DNA of 64,000 nucleotides from Ophiura sarsii (Eukaryota; Echinodermata; Ophiuroidea; Amphilepidida; Ophiuridae): assembly GCA_035610835.1 (NCBI GenBank), contig CM069457.1, positions 21,694,658 to 21,758,657 on the forward strand, read 5' to 3'. Under the pieces are notes generated by a model, which was not told the origin of the DNA, did no database searches, and worked only from the letters and a program-made list of their open reading frames with translations. Shown in pieces: positions 11,970 through 23,477 of the stretch. Each line of letters opens with the position of its first letter. Within the stretch, counting starts at the first letter, position 1. Position numbers and translations under genes: made by a program.

Positions 11970-12265
11970 GACGTAGTGCCCGGCAGTATGCGTGCGCACC
12001 TATAGGGAATGTGCTTTAATTCACACTTGATTGATCATTACTTACAATGCTTACGGTGTAATAGTGCAGTAGTCATGGTCTGCATCCCTAAGCACAGTGA
12101 GAGACCAGGTACTAAATCTGGTTGCCCTGCAGTATGTGTACGCACCAAAAGGGCATGTGCTTTTAAAATTGGCGCTCAGTGATGTGTGTTTTGCTTTCGA
12201 ATAGTATGTATGTAGTAGTCATGGACTAGTACCTCTAGCATGTCTTTAGACCAGGCGCTAATCAA
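11970..12265. repeat. Two-unit direct tandem duplication of about 150 bp
   Basis: The order gtgcccggcagtatgcgtgc, ...gggaatgtgcttt..., ...agtagtcatgg..., ...agaccaggtacta is repeated as ttgccctgcagtatgtgtac, ...gggcatgtgcttt..., ...agtagtcatgga..., ...agaccaggcgcta. The copies have diverged, so the event is old. Confidence 0.7.
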
Positions 12266-13254
12266 TTTGTAAACACTACTGATGTAAACAACGGTCACCT
12301 CATCTATAGCAAAAGGTTTATGGTAGAATTTGAAAGACTGGTACTTTCTGTTTAAAGTATGAAAATGAAAATAGGCTAATCCATTTTATTTGCGGCGGTT
12401 TCAGACATTTGCTAAACATGCTACAGCATTAGTAAGCATGCAGTGTATGTATACAACACACTGACCCTTCTGCAGGCCGCCAGCTACGCGGAAATCTCTG
12501 CACAGCGCATGTATACCATACGCCAACGTTTCCATCCTGAAAGTACGTTTTGAAATTGCCGTGTTTGGTCGAAATCATGACTAAATTATTATGAAACTCA
12601 AGGATTTATCACAAATGATATGTATTAATATAAACAATCGATGACAGAAAATAAAATTTATTGATAAATGTGGATTTTTAAGGGGCTGAAGTTGACAGAA
12701 TTTCTAGCGATACACAGGGAATACTACGCAAAAAGTTGCGATTTAAACAAATTGTTGACACTTTTTAAAGGTGAAACATGATTTTTAAAACAGTTTAGCC
12801 AATAATCTAAGAAGAGTTAGAATCTACAGATTTTTTAACTAAATAGAGGAGGGTGTACAATTTTATTTGGTACCTTGGCCAATGTTCAAGTTCTACGATA
12901 AGTATTTTTCTTATTTATTTTGAAATATTTACCGAGTTATTTGATGAGGTCTCAGGTATCCATCTCAGTCAATCAAACAAAGGCATTCGAACCATAGCGT
13001 TGTATTATTCCATGGTGGTTTTAGATTACATATTCTTGGTGAAATTATACACCGATATGGCTTGAAAAATCACATACCAGTATATAATTTCCTACGAGAA
13101 TTGAAATCTGATGATCCAGTATCCAAAATCTAACAATACAACGTCCAAAATGGATCAAGAAATATTCCAAAATGTCTCCGGCCATGTTCAATGCAATGTG
13201 AATGTATATACCATACCATCGATGTATTCATACACACGCAGCTGCATACACCAC
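12266..13254. other. Intron 2 stretch without recognised content
   Basis: AT-rich; no exon with a usable frame and splice sites, no bounded repeat seen. Confidence 0.5.
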
Positions 13255-13816
13255 TACAGGGTGTATACAAAAAAACGCAACACTTTTTGTCGCGAGCTCT
13301 ACTATTACGGCAAATCACAAATCACTCTGAAATTTATATATTCTGTTAGGTCTACTTATTGGCTATCACATCAATTACAGCGATATCGATTATTGATTCG
13401 CTGAGATATCAACGATACACGTAGACAAGTGCAAAACACGTTTTACATCGTTTATCCTGTATGCCTGATTTTCTTGTCTGGTGAATATTAGCAAGACACT
13501 TTAATAACTCATTGTACTTAAATAATTGGAATCAAACTCATCATTCTGAGAAGAAAATGTCATGTTAAAGGTATCAAATGTCTGGCTATTACAGTATCAT
13601 ATCAATATTAATTAAATCTGGCAATAAATTAGTTGATAGTTAATGACACAACTTGAAAATCCAGATTACAAAGTCTGTTTGCAAATCCTCTCTCTGTTTC
13701 TCTCGTTATAATGTCATAAATAAAACAGTATGGGACATTATTCAAAAGATAAACAAATGGAATAGTCCAGTGAAGGTAGTTATTGTCTTGTATGAATCAG
13801 TCATTGTTAGTCTGTT

Positions 13817-14215
13817 GTGAATGGGACATTAATGGTGCTGCTCGACCCTCAAAATGTTGTCCTTGTATTAAGATGCATCGACGAGCACGTTCCTGCATGT
13901 GACTGCTCGACGTGTTATCCGGGTGCGCCTGATTCCCTGAATAGCATTTGTGATGCGGTTCCTAAGATCTTGGAGAGTAGTTGGTGGTGTCTGGAAAACT
14001 TGGGACTTAACATAACCCCAAAAGAAAAAGTCTAATGGTGTAAGATCTGGAGAGCGAGCAGGCCACTCCCTAGCATGTCCAATACCAACAACTCTGATTG
14101 GAAATAATTCCTGCAGTCTGTCGTGAACTGCGATCCATTTTTGATTGACGTATTCAAATGGTCGAATGATTATCAGATTACATGATTCAATGATTTTACG
14201 TACCACCTTACTCAA
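13817..14215 (-). pseudogene. Mariner/IS630-type transposase, C-terminal fragment
   Basis: The minus strand reads EWPARSPDLTPLDFFFWGYV then KSQVFQTPPTTLQDLRNRI. The S-P-D-L-x-P-L-D-F-F-x-W-G block holds the last catalytic acidic position of DDE/D transposases of this group. Only about the last third is readable; earlier DDE motifs are absent, so the copy cannot be functional. Confidence 0.88.
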
Positions 14216-14246
14216 ACAAAGGAAATTAAGATAAACCAGACATTAA

Positions 14247-14537
14247 GGCCTAAAAAAAGGTTTGATTGGAGTAACCCGACCGACCCTATTTTAACCGCCT
14301 ACCCTAAAAATAAAAATAAATTAACAATAATTTTTTTTTTTTTTTGTGTGAGAAAAAGAGAAAAAACAGTGAAATGTGTATTTGTGCCATTTGTTTATGT
14401 GTGTATGGTATATGTGTGCTGGTATATAACATTTCATAGACGTTTTATAGATTTAAAAAATCAACAACAAAAAATCCGACCTACCTACCCTATTTTTTTT
14501 CTCTATGTTACGCCAATCAAACTTTTTTTTTTAGGCC
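14247..14537. mobile_element. Harbinger-like MITE nested in the mariner element
   Basis: Termini ggcctaaaaaaaggtttgat and (reverse) ggcctaaaaaaaaaagtttg are inverted repeats. TAA duplications lie at 14244-14246 and 14538-14540. GGCC termini with a TWA duplication fit PIF/Harbinger mobilisation. The interior is low-complexity A/T. Confidence 0.82.
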
Positions 14538-14807
14538 TAAGGTTACATGGTTATTAAACTGTTCAACCATAACACTAATCGGACAGGCAAAATCCAAGTT
14601 TTTAGAACGAACGATGTAACATGTTTTGCACTTCTCTACTTATACCTTTAATATCTCAGCAAATAAATAATCGATATCATTGTAATTTGACTATGTGATA
14701 GCCAATAAGTAGACCTAACAGAATGTATAAATTTTAGAGTGATTTGTGTTTTACTGTCAGTACAGCTCTCGACAAAAAGTGTTGCATTCTTTTTGGTACA
14801 CGCTGTA

Positions 14808-16518
14808 CAGCACTACATTGCACTATATACAACAGTACATGGGCTGTCTTTGCATTGGCAAAGGTCGAGTATTTGCATATTTTGGGGGGGGGGGAAGCCC
14901 CCATTTCAAAATCTTATAATGGATCATTCCCCCGGCGTATTTTTTTCCTTCTTGGGCGAAAAGATAGCTAAAGGTTGCCAGACTCTTTTAAACGTATCCA
15001 TTCTAAATTTCTATGTCTAGATATTTTTGCAAGCCAGCGAAAAAAAACAGTGCTAAAATTCCTATTGAAATGTACAGAGAGAATCTGTACGGCACATTGA
15101 CCTCTCTTTTCATTCATTCATAACTGGCTTATTAAAATTGATATAGCAGTACAATCACTGAATTGCATCAAATTATCAAAGAAATACACACAATAAAAAT
15201 ACATTATACCGTAGTTAAAATATAAAAGACCATTCGATTATAAAATATTGCACATAGAATTAATACATCAAAAATTGAAAACCCTGAGCCCGCACACATC
15301 AAACAGTCACGCATACTCCACTCAAACTTCAATACTCACTTAATGAAACACAACCCACACAAAAAATCAGTACACTTACACCCTCTTTGAACTCATGGAC
15401 ACACACCGGGCAACCCCCCCCCCCCCCCCCCCCCTTTGGAAAATTGCACCATATGATCACTATGGGACTATTATAAAAGCAGCATGAGTTATATAAAGTA
15501 TTAGTATACAAGTCGTGTCATATAAAGCATAGGGCTCTTTTTACAACGCTCTGTTTTGACCATCGGGATACTGAGTTTGTTAGACCCCCTAGACAAATTT
15601 CTTTTGTGGACAGACCCTCTTGTAGGACGTACCCATTTGGCAAATTTGTCAGAGAACATAAGAGACGGAGACTTAAAGAAATTGAGGCACAAATCATCCC
15701 TTCTTTGACTTAATGACTGTAGTAAGAGCTGTCACCTGATTGGTCCAATTGTGACCAACCTTCCGACTCTGCTACCGACGCTAAATACAATTCTAAATAT
15801 GTGAGACCGTGTTTACATACAAAGACGGTAAAAGATTTAGTTATTTTTAGCATGCCTATTATATAATAAGCTATGCCTATATTTGGCAACGATCTCGCCT
15901 GCATTACAAAGAACCCTGGAGACTATATAAACAATTTTAATATAGACAAGACAGAAATGTGAAGCTACATCATTATGCACTTCATAAAGGTCCATTGGTT
16001 ATATAATCCAATAATTATTAGCCAATGGGGAAAAATATAGTTGGAAACATACATCTATAGTCTGACAGTACTATTCTCTTATTATATCTAAGAAAGAAAT
16101 AGTCATCCATTACAAGCACTCTGATGGAACAAGTTCGGTTTGAACAATAAACAAGATGGGGAATAGAAAACAAATCATGTCTTGTCAATATAAAATTCTG
16201 TACTAGATAGATTTTGGAATTTTGGAATTTAAATAATGAATACTTTACGTCATCTGGGAAATGTGAAACTAAGATTATATTATAAATTTAAAATTTAGGA
16301 TGGTGTGACGGGTATATTGACCGCATCAATCAATTGAACAATTTAATGGGATGAGTGTATATTGATTAGAGTTACTTTATATTGCTAATACCATTATACT
16401 TTTTTTGACATGCCCTGTATTTAATACCTGGTAAGTTACTTTTTTGAACACTCTGGATTCTTACTTTTTTGAGCTGGTGAAAGTTTAATTTTACACATTA
16501 TTATTGTCTTTCTTTCAG
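14808..16518. other. Rest of intron 2, no gene
   Basis: It contains a C homopolymer at 15414-15434 and a segment near 15855-15905 that is an inverted copy of 11735-11785 (gcgagatcrttgccaaatat). The last 600 bases show nothing beyond the exon 3 acceptor tract. Confidence 0.5.
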
Positions 16519-16815
16519 TTTCCTCTGCAGCCCCTGATAATGTGACAGTTACATCTACTAGCCGTAACAGTCTTAGTTTTGCTTGGGATGAGGTGCCGTG
16601 TGGCAGCAGACATGGTGAAATAGGGCAGTACCAGTACGAGCTTCAGTACAATGTTGATGTGGGAACTGTCGGATTATACTACACATCAGACAGAATGGTA
16701 ACCATCATGTCTGGTCTGTTTCCATGTACAACCTATAGATTTCGAGTCAGAGCTGTTACCATCGTTGTCGCCAATATATGGAGTGATATCATTATAGTAG
16801 TAACAGCAGGTGCAG
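16519..16815 (+). CDS. RPTP exon 3: FN3 repeat 3 (type A)
   Basis: 297 bases, phase 1-1, acceptor tctttctttcag. The domain has SFAWDEVPCGSRHGEIGQY and PCTTYRFRVRAV. An N-x-T glycosylation sequon (NVT) lies near its start. Two GT donors are possible in frame: 16810 (gtgcag) and 16816 (gtaggt). I chose 16816 because gtaggt fits the donor consensus better. A MITE starts seven bases after that exon end, so the donor may be affected. Confidence 0.87.
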
Positions 16816-16822
16816 GTAGGTA

Positions 16823-16985
16823 CTGTAAAACACTAATATTCCGCGGATACTTTATTTCACGAATCAAAAATTACTGCTACTTTCAATGCAAAATTGTCAG
16901 TTTCGCGGGTATTTAATTTCTAGAATCTACATACCTTGCGAAATTCGCGAAATTAAATCCCTCACAAAATTAAGTGGTTTTACAG
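16823..16985. mobile_element. TA-flanked MITE (CTGTAAAA) at the exon 3 donor
   Basis: Left end ctgtaaaacacta and right end taagtggttttacag are inverted. The left TA target is 16821-16822; the right one has decayed to ca. A relative of the same style (ctgtaaaagctg ... cttttgcag, TA both sides) lies at 26823-27013. Both are rich in cgcgaaa phrases. Confidence 0.82.
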
Positions 16986-17168
16986 CATTTGTTATTGCCA
17001 TTCATTTAAAAATATTCATCAAGAATATTTAGTATATGTGTGGTAGTATGGGAAAACCCGTTGGAAGTCGCTAGTATTAATATTGAGATATCTGGGTCAT
17101 ACCAAAATATTCCTAACAAATGAGTTCCAAGTCAATTTTCCAACTTTGGTCCCAAGATAGAGATTATA

Positions 17169-18525
17169 CGAGGGGCATTCAATAAATACCCGCAACCATT
17201 GTTGTTCTCCACACCTGAGTGATTCTGTGAAATCTAAGTGGGTACATTATAAAGTATGAACCTTAATCTATCATTTAACACAATCTGGATTTACCGAATA
17301 TTCATAATTACGTAATAGCATTAGCATAAAATAACCCATATTTGGACACTGAAAAACATGCCACTTTGGCAGGAATTTTGAATTTGCTTGATAGCACGTG
17401 TATTGAAATGAGCAGAACTTTGTTCCGGATTAGTGTGCAAGTCTAACATTTTGCATCAGGAAACCAGAGACCATGTTCAGCAAGGTTCTAAATGGAGAGG
17501 TTCTGTCAACGACAACTTTTGGAAATACACTGCATATTATCTTGGTCAACATTAAGCTTTGACAGTGAGCCCCAAAATGCCGAAAATCCAAAGAAATGAA
17601 AATGATAGTTATAGCAAACAATTGGGATTTCCTGAAATACCACAGCAAATGCAGGATTCGTTATTGTATAGATGACAGGGTATCAATAAATACATCGAGA
17701 ATTGTTGAACTTGGAATAAAAATCTGCGCATGCGTAGAACGCACGGTGGTCAGGAAGCGCTCATAATGGGTAGAAATGTTAAACAATCACTGCAACCAAC
17801 GTAAAAGTTACAGATAAGGAATTGAATTTAAGAAAACAAGAACTGTGGTGAACTTCAATACATATACAAAGTTCAAAAATGTAAACATCTATTTGAAAAT
17901 ACAATTCAATTTAATGTTATGGTCAGTATAGTGAATTTACTCAAATTGGGTAAAAAGAGCTTCATTGTATACAAATTTTCTCTGCAGAAAACGGTTTCAG
18001 ATATTGTCTTTGTAATCTCCCATTTAAATCTATGACATGTAACAATGAGGAACAAGAGGTTTAAGACAAATCTTGCGGTTGGATACCTTGACCTTGACTG
18101 TTTATTCATTAAAGAATTTCTTTTAAGCTATGACAAAAAGATGACGTTTTAATGTTACATAATAAGTGTTTTTTCTCCATAATTTGCATTTGAAAATAAG
18201 TAATGTTGAGCACATAGTACTGGTATATCACTGTTTCAAACGGCAACTTATTCCATGCATCGGTTCTTGAGATATTTTGAAAAAAGTAACTGTGCATCAA
18301 ATTGCTTGCAAATATTCTCCGCCCTGATCAGCTATTTTTCATGCAGGTCCAGAGAGTATTGATTTTACGCATGTGCCATTACGTAATCCCACAAACGATA
18401 TTGTTCATTCATGCATGCGAGGAAAGATAAAGACCCATATTTCAAATTACCCTAATTCTAGTTGGCATACGTCGCGCATGAGTGGAGAAAAACAATGGTT
18501 GCAGGTATTTATTGAACGCCCCTCG
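17169..18525. mobile_element. TA-flanked 1.36 kb mariner-like element without transposase
   Basis: Termini cgaggggcattcaataaata and its complement tatttattgaacgcccctcg are flanked by TA (17167-17168, 18526-18527). The arms match for about 45 bp. No transposase motif could be read inside, so it is non-autonomous or too decayed. A lone related end (cgagggtcattcaataagtt) lies near 2152. Confidence 0.88.
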
Positions 18526-19054
18526 TACCTTGAACTTTAGTCTCCAGGAGTTTTTTATGCAAAATTCCAGATGTTAAGTTTATTTTAGTACTTTTCTGAA
18601 CCTTGTTTATCAAATTTTATGTGTAAAATGCTATGTTTACGTAAAATGACATTGTTACCATGGTAACCACTTGTGAATTCCGACAATGCATTGTAAAGAT
18701 TTTGAAAGTGAAGAACTTACAATTGTTGATAATATCTCAAAAAACTAGGTTCATATCAAAAGTCCTTTTCATATGACAAGCTATTCTGTGTGATATAACA
18801 ATGTAGTTTTATTATTATTAGAGCATTTAAAAGATTTTGTGTACACCTTTAAATTGTCAGTTTCAATTTTTAGTGTTGCGTTTAAATTTGCCGACTTTAA
18901 AATACTATAACTGTAGTTCTAGATGGAATTTCTGAAAAATTTAAACAGTCCTATACTCAGTAGAGTATGAAGCTCTCTGCCAAAGAAAAAAACTAAGTTG
19001 CTAGAAAATGACCTTGTGAAGGGTTTTCCGATGCTACCACACATATATTGTATT

Positions 19055-19978
19055 CAGTGTTGCAGTCGAGTCCACCCTACCCGAGTCCGAGTCCTTACCT
19101 CTCGAGTCCGAGTTCGAGACCGAGTCCTTACTGTCCGAGTCCGAGTCCTTCATGTTCGAGTCCGAGTCCGAGTCACGAGTCCTTATATTATGTATTTAAG
19201 TTCTGATTACATGTCATTAATTTTGCTATCTATAATAGGCCAACCTATCAGTGAAGTCAACATAATGATGCATTTTTAACCTTCGCATCCCTATAAATGG
19301 ACAAATGTTGATACCATTTTGAATTATAGGCATAAGAATTGATTCAGATATTCAAAAAGTGTCCAGAAGTTCATAGATCGAGAAATTACAAACTTGTTAA
19401 AAGGTGTGATATTCTGTAAAGCAACCCTTCCTCTGCCGTTTCCCCTATTTCTTTTCACTGAAAATGTCATCCCTAATTCCATCAATTTCAAAATTGCCAA
19501 TGAAATATCCTCTTTGTAAGAAATGTGATCATTTTTTTAAACAGTATAAATACAAAAACACCTAATGACCATTTACATCGTACAAACAGCCTTCGATTGC
19601 ACATGATTATTATCACTTTAATTATTTATAGGTTCCCTCGAATTGTGTTTTAATGCTTGTAATGATTATCAAAAGGTATTTTCAACAGCATATTGTTCAG
19701 ATGTATTTATGATGATATATGAGTGACATTATTTCTAAACTGTTGAAGATTGGATGACTAAATAAGTATTTAATTACTGCAAACAAAATAAGCCAATATT
19801 GACAGGTCTCGGGCACTATACCCGAGTCCCTAGTGCCCGAGTCCGAGTCCGAGACCGAGTCCGAGTCCGAGTCCGAGTCCGAGACCGAGTCCTTCACCAC
19901 CTTCGAGTCCGAGTCCTTCAAAATAGGGACTCGAGACCAGTCCCGAGTCCGAGTCCGGACTCGAGTACTACATCACTG
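19055..19978. mobile_element. hAT-like element with GAGTCC hexamer arrays at both ends
   Basis: Perfect 8-bp duplications attgtatt lie at 19047-19054 and 19979-19986. The termini cagtgttgcagtcgagtcc and ggactcgagtactacatcactg (inverted) bound the element. Arrays of cgagtccgagtcc occupy about 19066-19175 and 19807-19968. The middle 630 bp is AT-rich and non-coding. Confidence 0.9.
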
Positions 19979-20224
19979 ATTGTATTATGATGAAATATAA
20001 ATAAGGAAAACTGCTATTATTTAAAACGTGCAGGTTAGTACTAGACTAAAGGAACTTTTATTATGTAATCTTTATCAAATGTTGTGTGCTTCAATGCGAT
20101 CTTTCCCCTTGTGCGTATGCATCAAGGGTCATTGGGATCATAAGAATGACTTATTCCTCTAAGATGGGTTGTTGAAACTCTAATCTCAAATGCCCATTTG
20201 TATGATTTATATTCATTTTGATAG

Positions 20225-20500
20225 TTGACGTCTTGACAGTAGCACCCCAATCTGCCACTGAGTTAGCTGTATCCTGGACAGTCCCATCAGAGTCATGCAC
20301 CACCAATGCAGAGTATACGGTTGAATATCGCCTTAAAAACAAAGACCAATGCATGGAGTTGGGGAATGGTCAAAAAGAATATGGAACTGTGTCAGGAACA
20401 AGTTCCTCACTTACAGGTCTGTTGCCATTTTCAACATATGAAGTTTCGGTGAGAGTTGGAATGAGTGTGGCAACAGAAGTGGCTACAACACAGGGCTCTA
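20225..20500 (+). CDS. RPTP exon 4: FN3 repeat 4 (type B)
   Basis: 276 bases, phase 1-1, acceptor ttttgatag and donor gtaagt. The domain has LAVSWTVPSESC, YTVEYRLKNKDQC and FSTYEVSVRVG segments and is the clear sister of FN3 repeat 2. At 92 residues it is 12 shorter than repeat 2; the loss is mostly at the C-terminal strand, where the usual N-x-x-G-x-G turn is reduced. The polypyrimidine tract is weak, so the acceptor is slightly less certain than the others. Confidence 0.88.
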
Positions 20501-20523
20501 GTAAGTATACTATAGTTATTAGT

Positions 20524-20725
20524 CAGGTCCAAATTGGCGAAACCTGTTTACAGCAGCGAATGAATTCAGAAGAGCGTCGTGCGCAGAACTCTCGCATGGC
20601 GCAATATGGCATGCAATTTTGCAGTGCCATTGTATGCGTATGCCAACATCGCACTTATACGCCTGGATTGCTTTTGCACCTAGATAGATAAAGACCAAAT
20701 ATTTCTCGCCAATTTGGAACTGATT
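20524..20725. mobile_element. MITE with AATTGGCGA-type arms
   Basis: Left aggtccaaattggcgaa and right ttctcgccaatttggaact are inverted around a 160-bp core. A second copy with arms agttcaaaatggcgagaaat and actcgccaatttggaact lies at about 53558-53740. Confidence 0.65.
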
Positions 20726-20866
20726 GAACGATAGTAATTGTAAAGGTTACACAAACAGTCAAGAAAGCCAACCAGATAATAATATGTAATAGATATAAAA
20801 TGTGCACATTCTGCATGAGTTGGTTGATTTTTGGTACATGTATTATATAGAAGAGATTTGTCTATC

Positions 20867-21057
20867 TATACTCTATTTGGCTTCCTCTGGACAGTGACGT
20901 AACTTAACAGGCGCAGCTTTTACGCACGTGTATGTCTCTTCCGTCTTTCAACGCTCGTGTGTATACGCCAGGGCCTCAAGTTGGCGCGCGCGTTAGGTGC
21001 TGCAATTAGTATAATACGCAGAAACATCACTGTCTCGTGATAGCCAAATAGAGTATA
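20867..21057. mobile_element. MITE copy 2 of the TATACTCTATTTGGC family
   Basis: The terminal arms tatactctatttggc and gccaaatagagtata are perfect inverted repeats, making this the best-preserved copy. The middle is shared with the copies at 8840 and 29074. Confidence 0.9.
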
Positions 21058-21604
21058 ACACTGTTTGAAGTCAATTTAAAAAACCTCATATCAAGAAAAA
21101 ACCAATTGAACAGGGTAGGGTGATTGTTTTATATTGTGCAAGGATTGAAATAGTCCTTTGACCTTGATGTGTGCATTGAGCCGTGAAATTGCTAATGTTT
21201 GTATAAAGTGTATTTAATCTAGTTTAAAAGTAATAGTTATCCAATTAACCTTCATACTTGGTTAAGCTTCGTACAAGGTTTGCACATATATATTGCCAGA
21301 TTCTGCAAATTAAATGTTCAAATATGCCCTCCAGACTTCCTTACAAGATGCTCTTGCATTCACCGATAGAGGTATTATGAACTACTCCTATTAGGTGAAT
21401 CTCCCAGTCAGGGGTATTTTTTCACCATTCCAATGGGATTTACACGGTTCGTAGCTTGATGAAATGAAGTAAGATTCACTACATGCATGTTTATGTAATT
21501 AATTGTGATTACTGGTATAGTAAACAAGGCAATTCACACAAAAGTGGTTAAAAAAAAGCATTGCATAATTTAGTAGTTAAAGGAAATGTATCATAGTATA
21601 TTAA

Positions 21605-22339
21605 AGGCATATTATGTGATCTTTTTCCAGAGAGCGCCCTCTATTCATGATTTTTTTTAGAAAGTAGATTTTCTTGCAGATTTACATTTCTGATCATAAA
21701 TCGTACATACATTCCAAGTTACAGAGCGATCCGATTCCTAACTACCTCAAAATCCTGGTTTTAGAGTGAATTTAGAGTGAAAATATAATTTCACTCTAAA
21801 ACCATGATTTTGAAGAAATTAAGAATCGTATCGCCCTGTAACATGGAATGTATGTACGATTTATGATCAGAAATGTAAATCTGCAAGAAAATCTGCTTTC
21901 AACATGTTTTTCGATGTTGAGGGCATTCCCTGGAAAGATCACATACTATACCCCGGGGGGGGGGGCACTCAACTTTTTTTTGGGTAGGGATGTGCCACCC
22001 AGGGTCTCAAAAAGGGGGGCTAAAGAACTGAACTGAGTGGATTTTATGATGAAAAATAGGGTCTTAGGAACTGATTTTTTCCCAAAAAATAGGTCTTGAG
22101 AACTGGCCTATAGTTCAATTTTCGAAAAATTGGGGCTTTGGAACACAAAATTGGTGCTTTGGAATGCAAAATTTCGCGATTTTTGAATTTTCAATAAAAA
22201 TGGGGTCTTAAGAACTGATGCAGGCTCAAAAGGGGGGTCATAAGAACTAGCAGCAGAGGGTGAAAAAGGGGGTCTTCAGCGCGGCACATACCTATACCCT
22301 TTTCAAATGTCAGTGCCCCCCCCCCCCGGGACTATACCT
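21605..22339. mobile_element. TTAA-flanked long foldback element, interrupted by a nested MITE
   Basis: TTAA lies at 21601-21604 and 22340-22343. The arms pair for about 170 bp (for example tagattttcttgcagattta, tttctgatcataaatcgtac, ttttagagtgaa around the centre near 21790). The right arm is broken by the 378-bp MITE at 21953-22330. Removing it and one TSD restores the mirror of the left arm. Confidence 0.9.
21953..22330. mobile_element. MITE with TSD ACTATACC nested in the foldback arm
   Basis: The termini are GC homopolymer-like (ccgggggg / ccccccgg) followed by gcactcaac and gcactgac arms. The 8-bp duplications actatacc are at 21945-21952 and 22331-22338. The interior has the phrases ggggtcttaagaactgatgc and gccaccc-ggtctca. 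A copy in opposite orientation lies at about 28082-28436. Confidence 0.9.
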
Positions 22340-22343
22340 TTAA

Positions 22344-23477
22344 GATATCGCACAAATAAAATGTTCTTAAGACACTTGTTTCTTGATCAATTGCACTTCA
22401 GTATGAAAATCAGTCATATTTGTGAAGGAAAATACTTGACAAGTTCACATTTTATAAGTTCTGAGTCCATTGCTTCTTCTGCTAATGTTTTGTAATATGT
22501 GAAGTGCAATTTTAGCTTCCTTGCAATTTAAGAATAGAAATATTAGTTCTCTTTGTTTATATTTAGGTCTTTAACGATGAGCTCCATTGATGTCATCATT
22601 CTCACTAAATGTATTATGCTACAGAGTGATTTCTTTAAGTTGTGCAAATCTCATTGGAATGGTGAAAAAGGGATTAGCTTACAAACCTGTCACATATTTT
22701 GTAGTCGATTACTTCATTTTTCGGAAGATGAATTAGATTATGAAATATGCCTTACAAAAACATAAACTGTTTATACATGATTCAATCAAGGTCAAAGAGC
22801 TGTTTCAATTGGTGGATATTTTTTTTAAATTCACTCTGTGTGTCATAAAGCGTGTATTTCTTATTTCTTGAGAAATGATTTAAAATAAATTACCGGCATA
22901 ATATAATAATGGCTACATTAAAATGAGTGCGCATGCATTGATTTTGTTTTCTAATTGTTTTTGAAACAACACATACATATTTATTTACCCAATAGCCACA
23001 TTACAACTGTGGTCAATTAATTAAATATCATACTGTGTATAAGCTTTCTGCCAAAATTGTTTATTAAGGGTGTCTAAATGTATTTTGAGGGCAAGGAAAA
23101 TGAAGGCGAGATGCCATATATATGTCATTCGGATCCTTTTACATTCACAAAACAAATAAAAATGTTACTATTGTCTACACACTCTAAGTATGAGAGATAA
23201 GCAAGACCAAGGTTTCATAGACTTCCGAATGGTATGCTGGCAAAAAAACACAGACTGGGAATAGACCGCAAGACTGCTGAACAGAAGCAAAATTTGCATT
23301 TCTTCTATTGATTTTCTTGGGGCATAATGTTTGTTCATGAAAACAGTGGTTATAACATTAATTGGGGATAGGATAGTAAAAACAAATGTAATTAGTGACT
23401 ACCATTAGTAAATTAAGGTTAAGGGTTGTATCTATTGCTTTGTTTATTGATAATAAGAATATTGATAATAATAAAAA
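22344..23477. other. Intron 4 stretch without recognised content
   Basis: AT-rich, with short shadow frames only. Confidence 0.5.

Larger units (their letters stand above)
13257..14805 (-). mobile_element. Tc1/mariner-type element with long TIRs, internally deleted
   Basis: TA dinucleotides flank both ends (13255-13256, 14806-14807). The termini cagggtgtatac and gtacacgctg are inverted, and the similarity runs about 200 bp inward on both sides (gcaacactttttgtcgcgag, ctgttaggtctacttattgg, tgcaaaacacgttttacatc). The minus strand carries the C-terminal part of a transposase. The N-terminal part is missing, and a 291-bp MITE occupies that position. Confidence 0.92.

Noticed and set aside
11735..15905. 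Inverted copies near 11735 and 15905 as ends of one 4.1 kb element
   Set aside because: Ends are not flanked by a target duplication and the region holds unrelated insertions; more likely two separate repeat fragments.
19697..19990. Asp/Ser or Arg/Val repeat frames
   Set aside because: Translation of the GAGTCC hexamer array in the hAT element.
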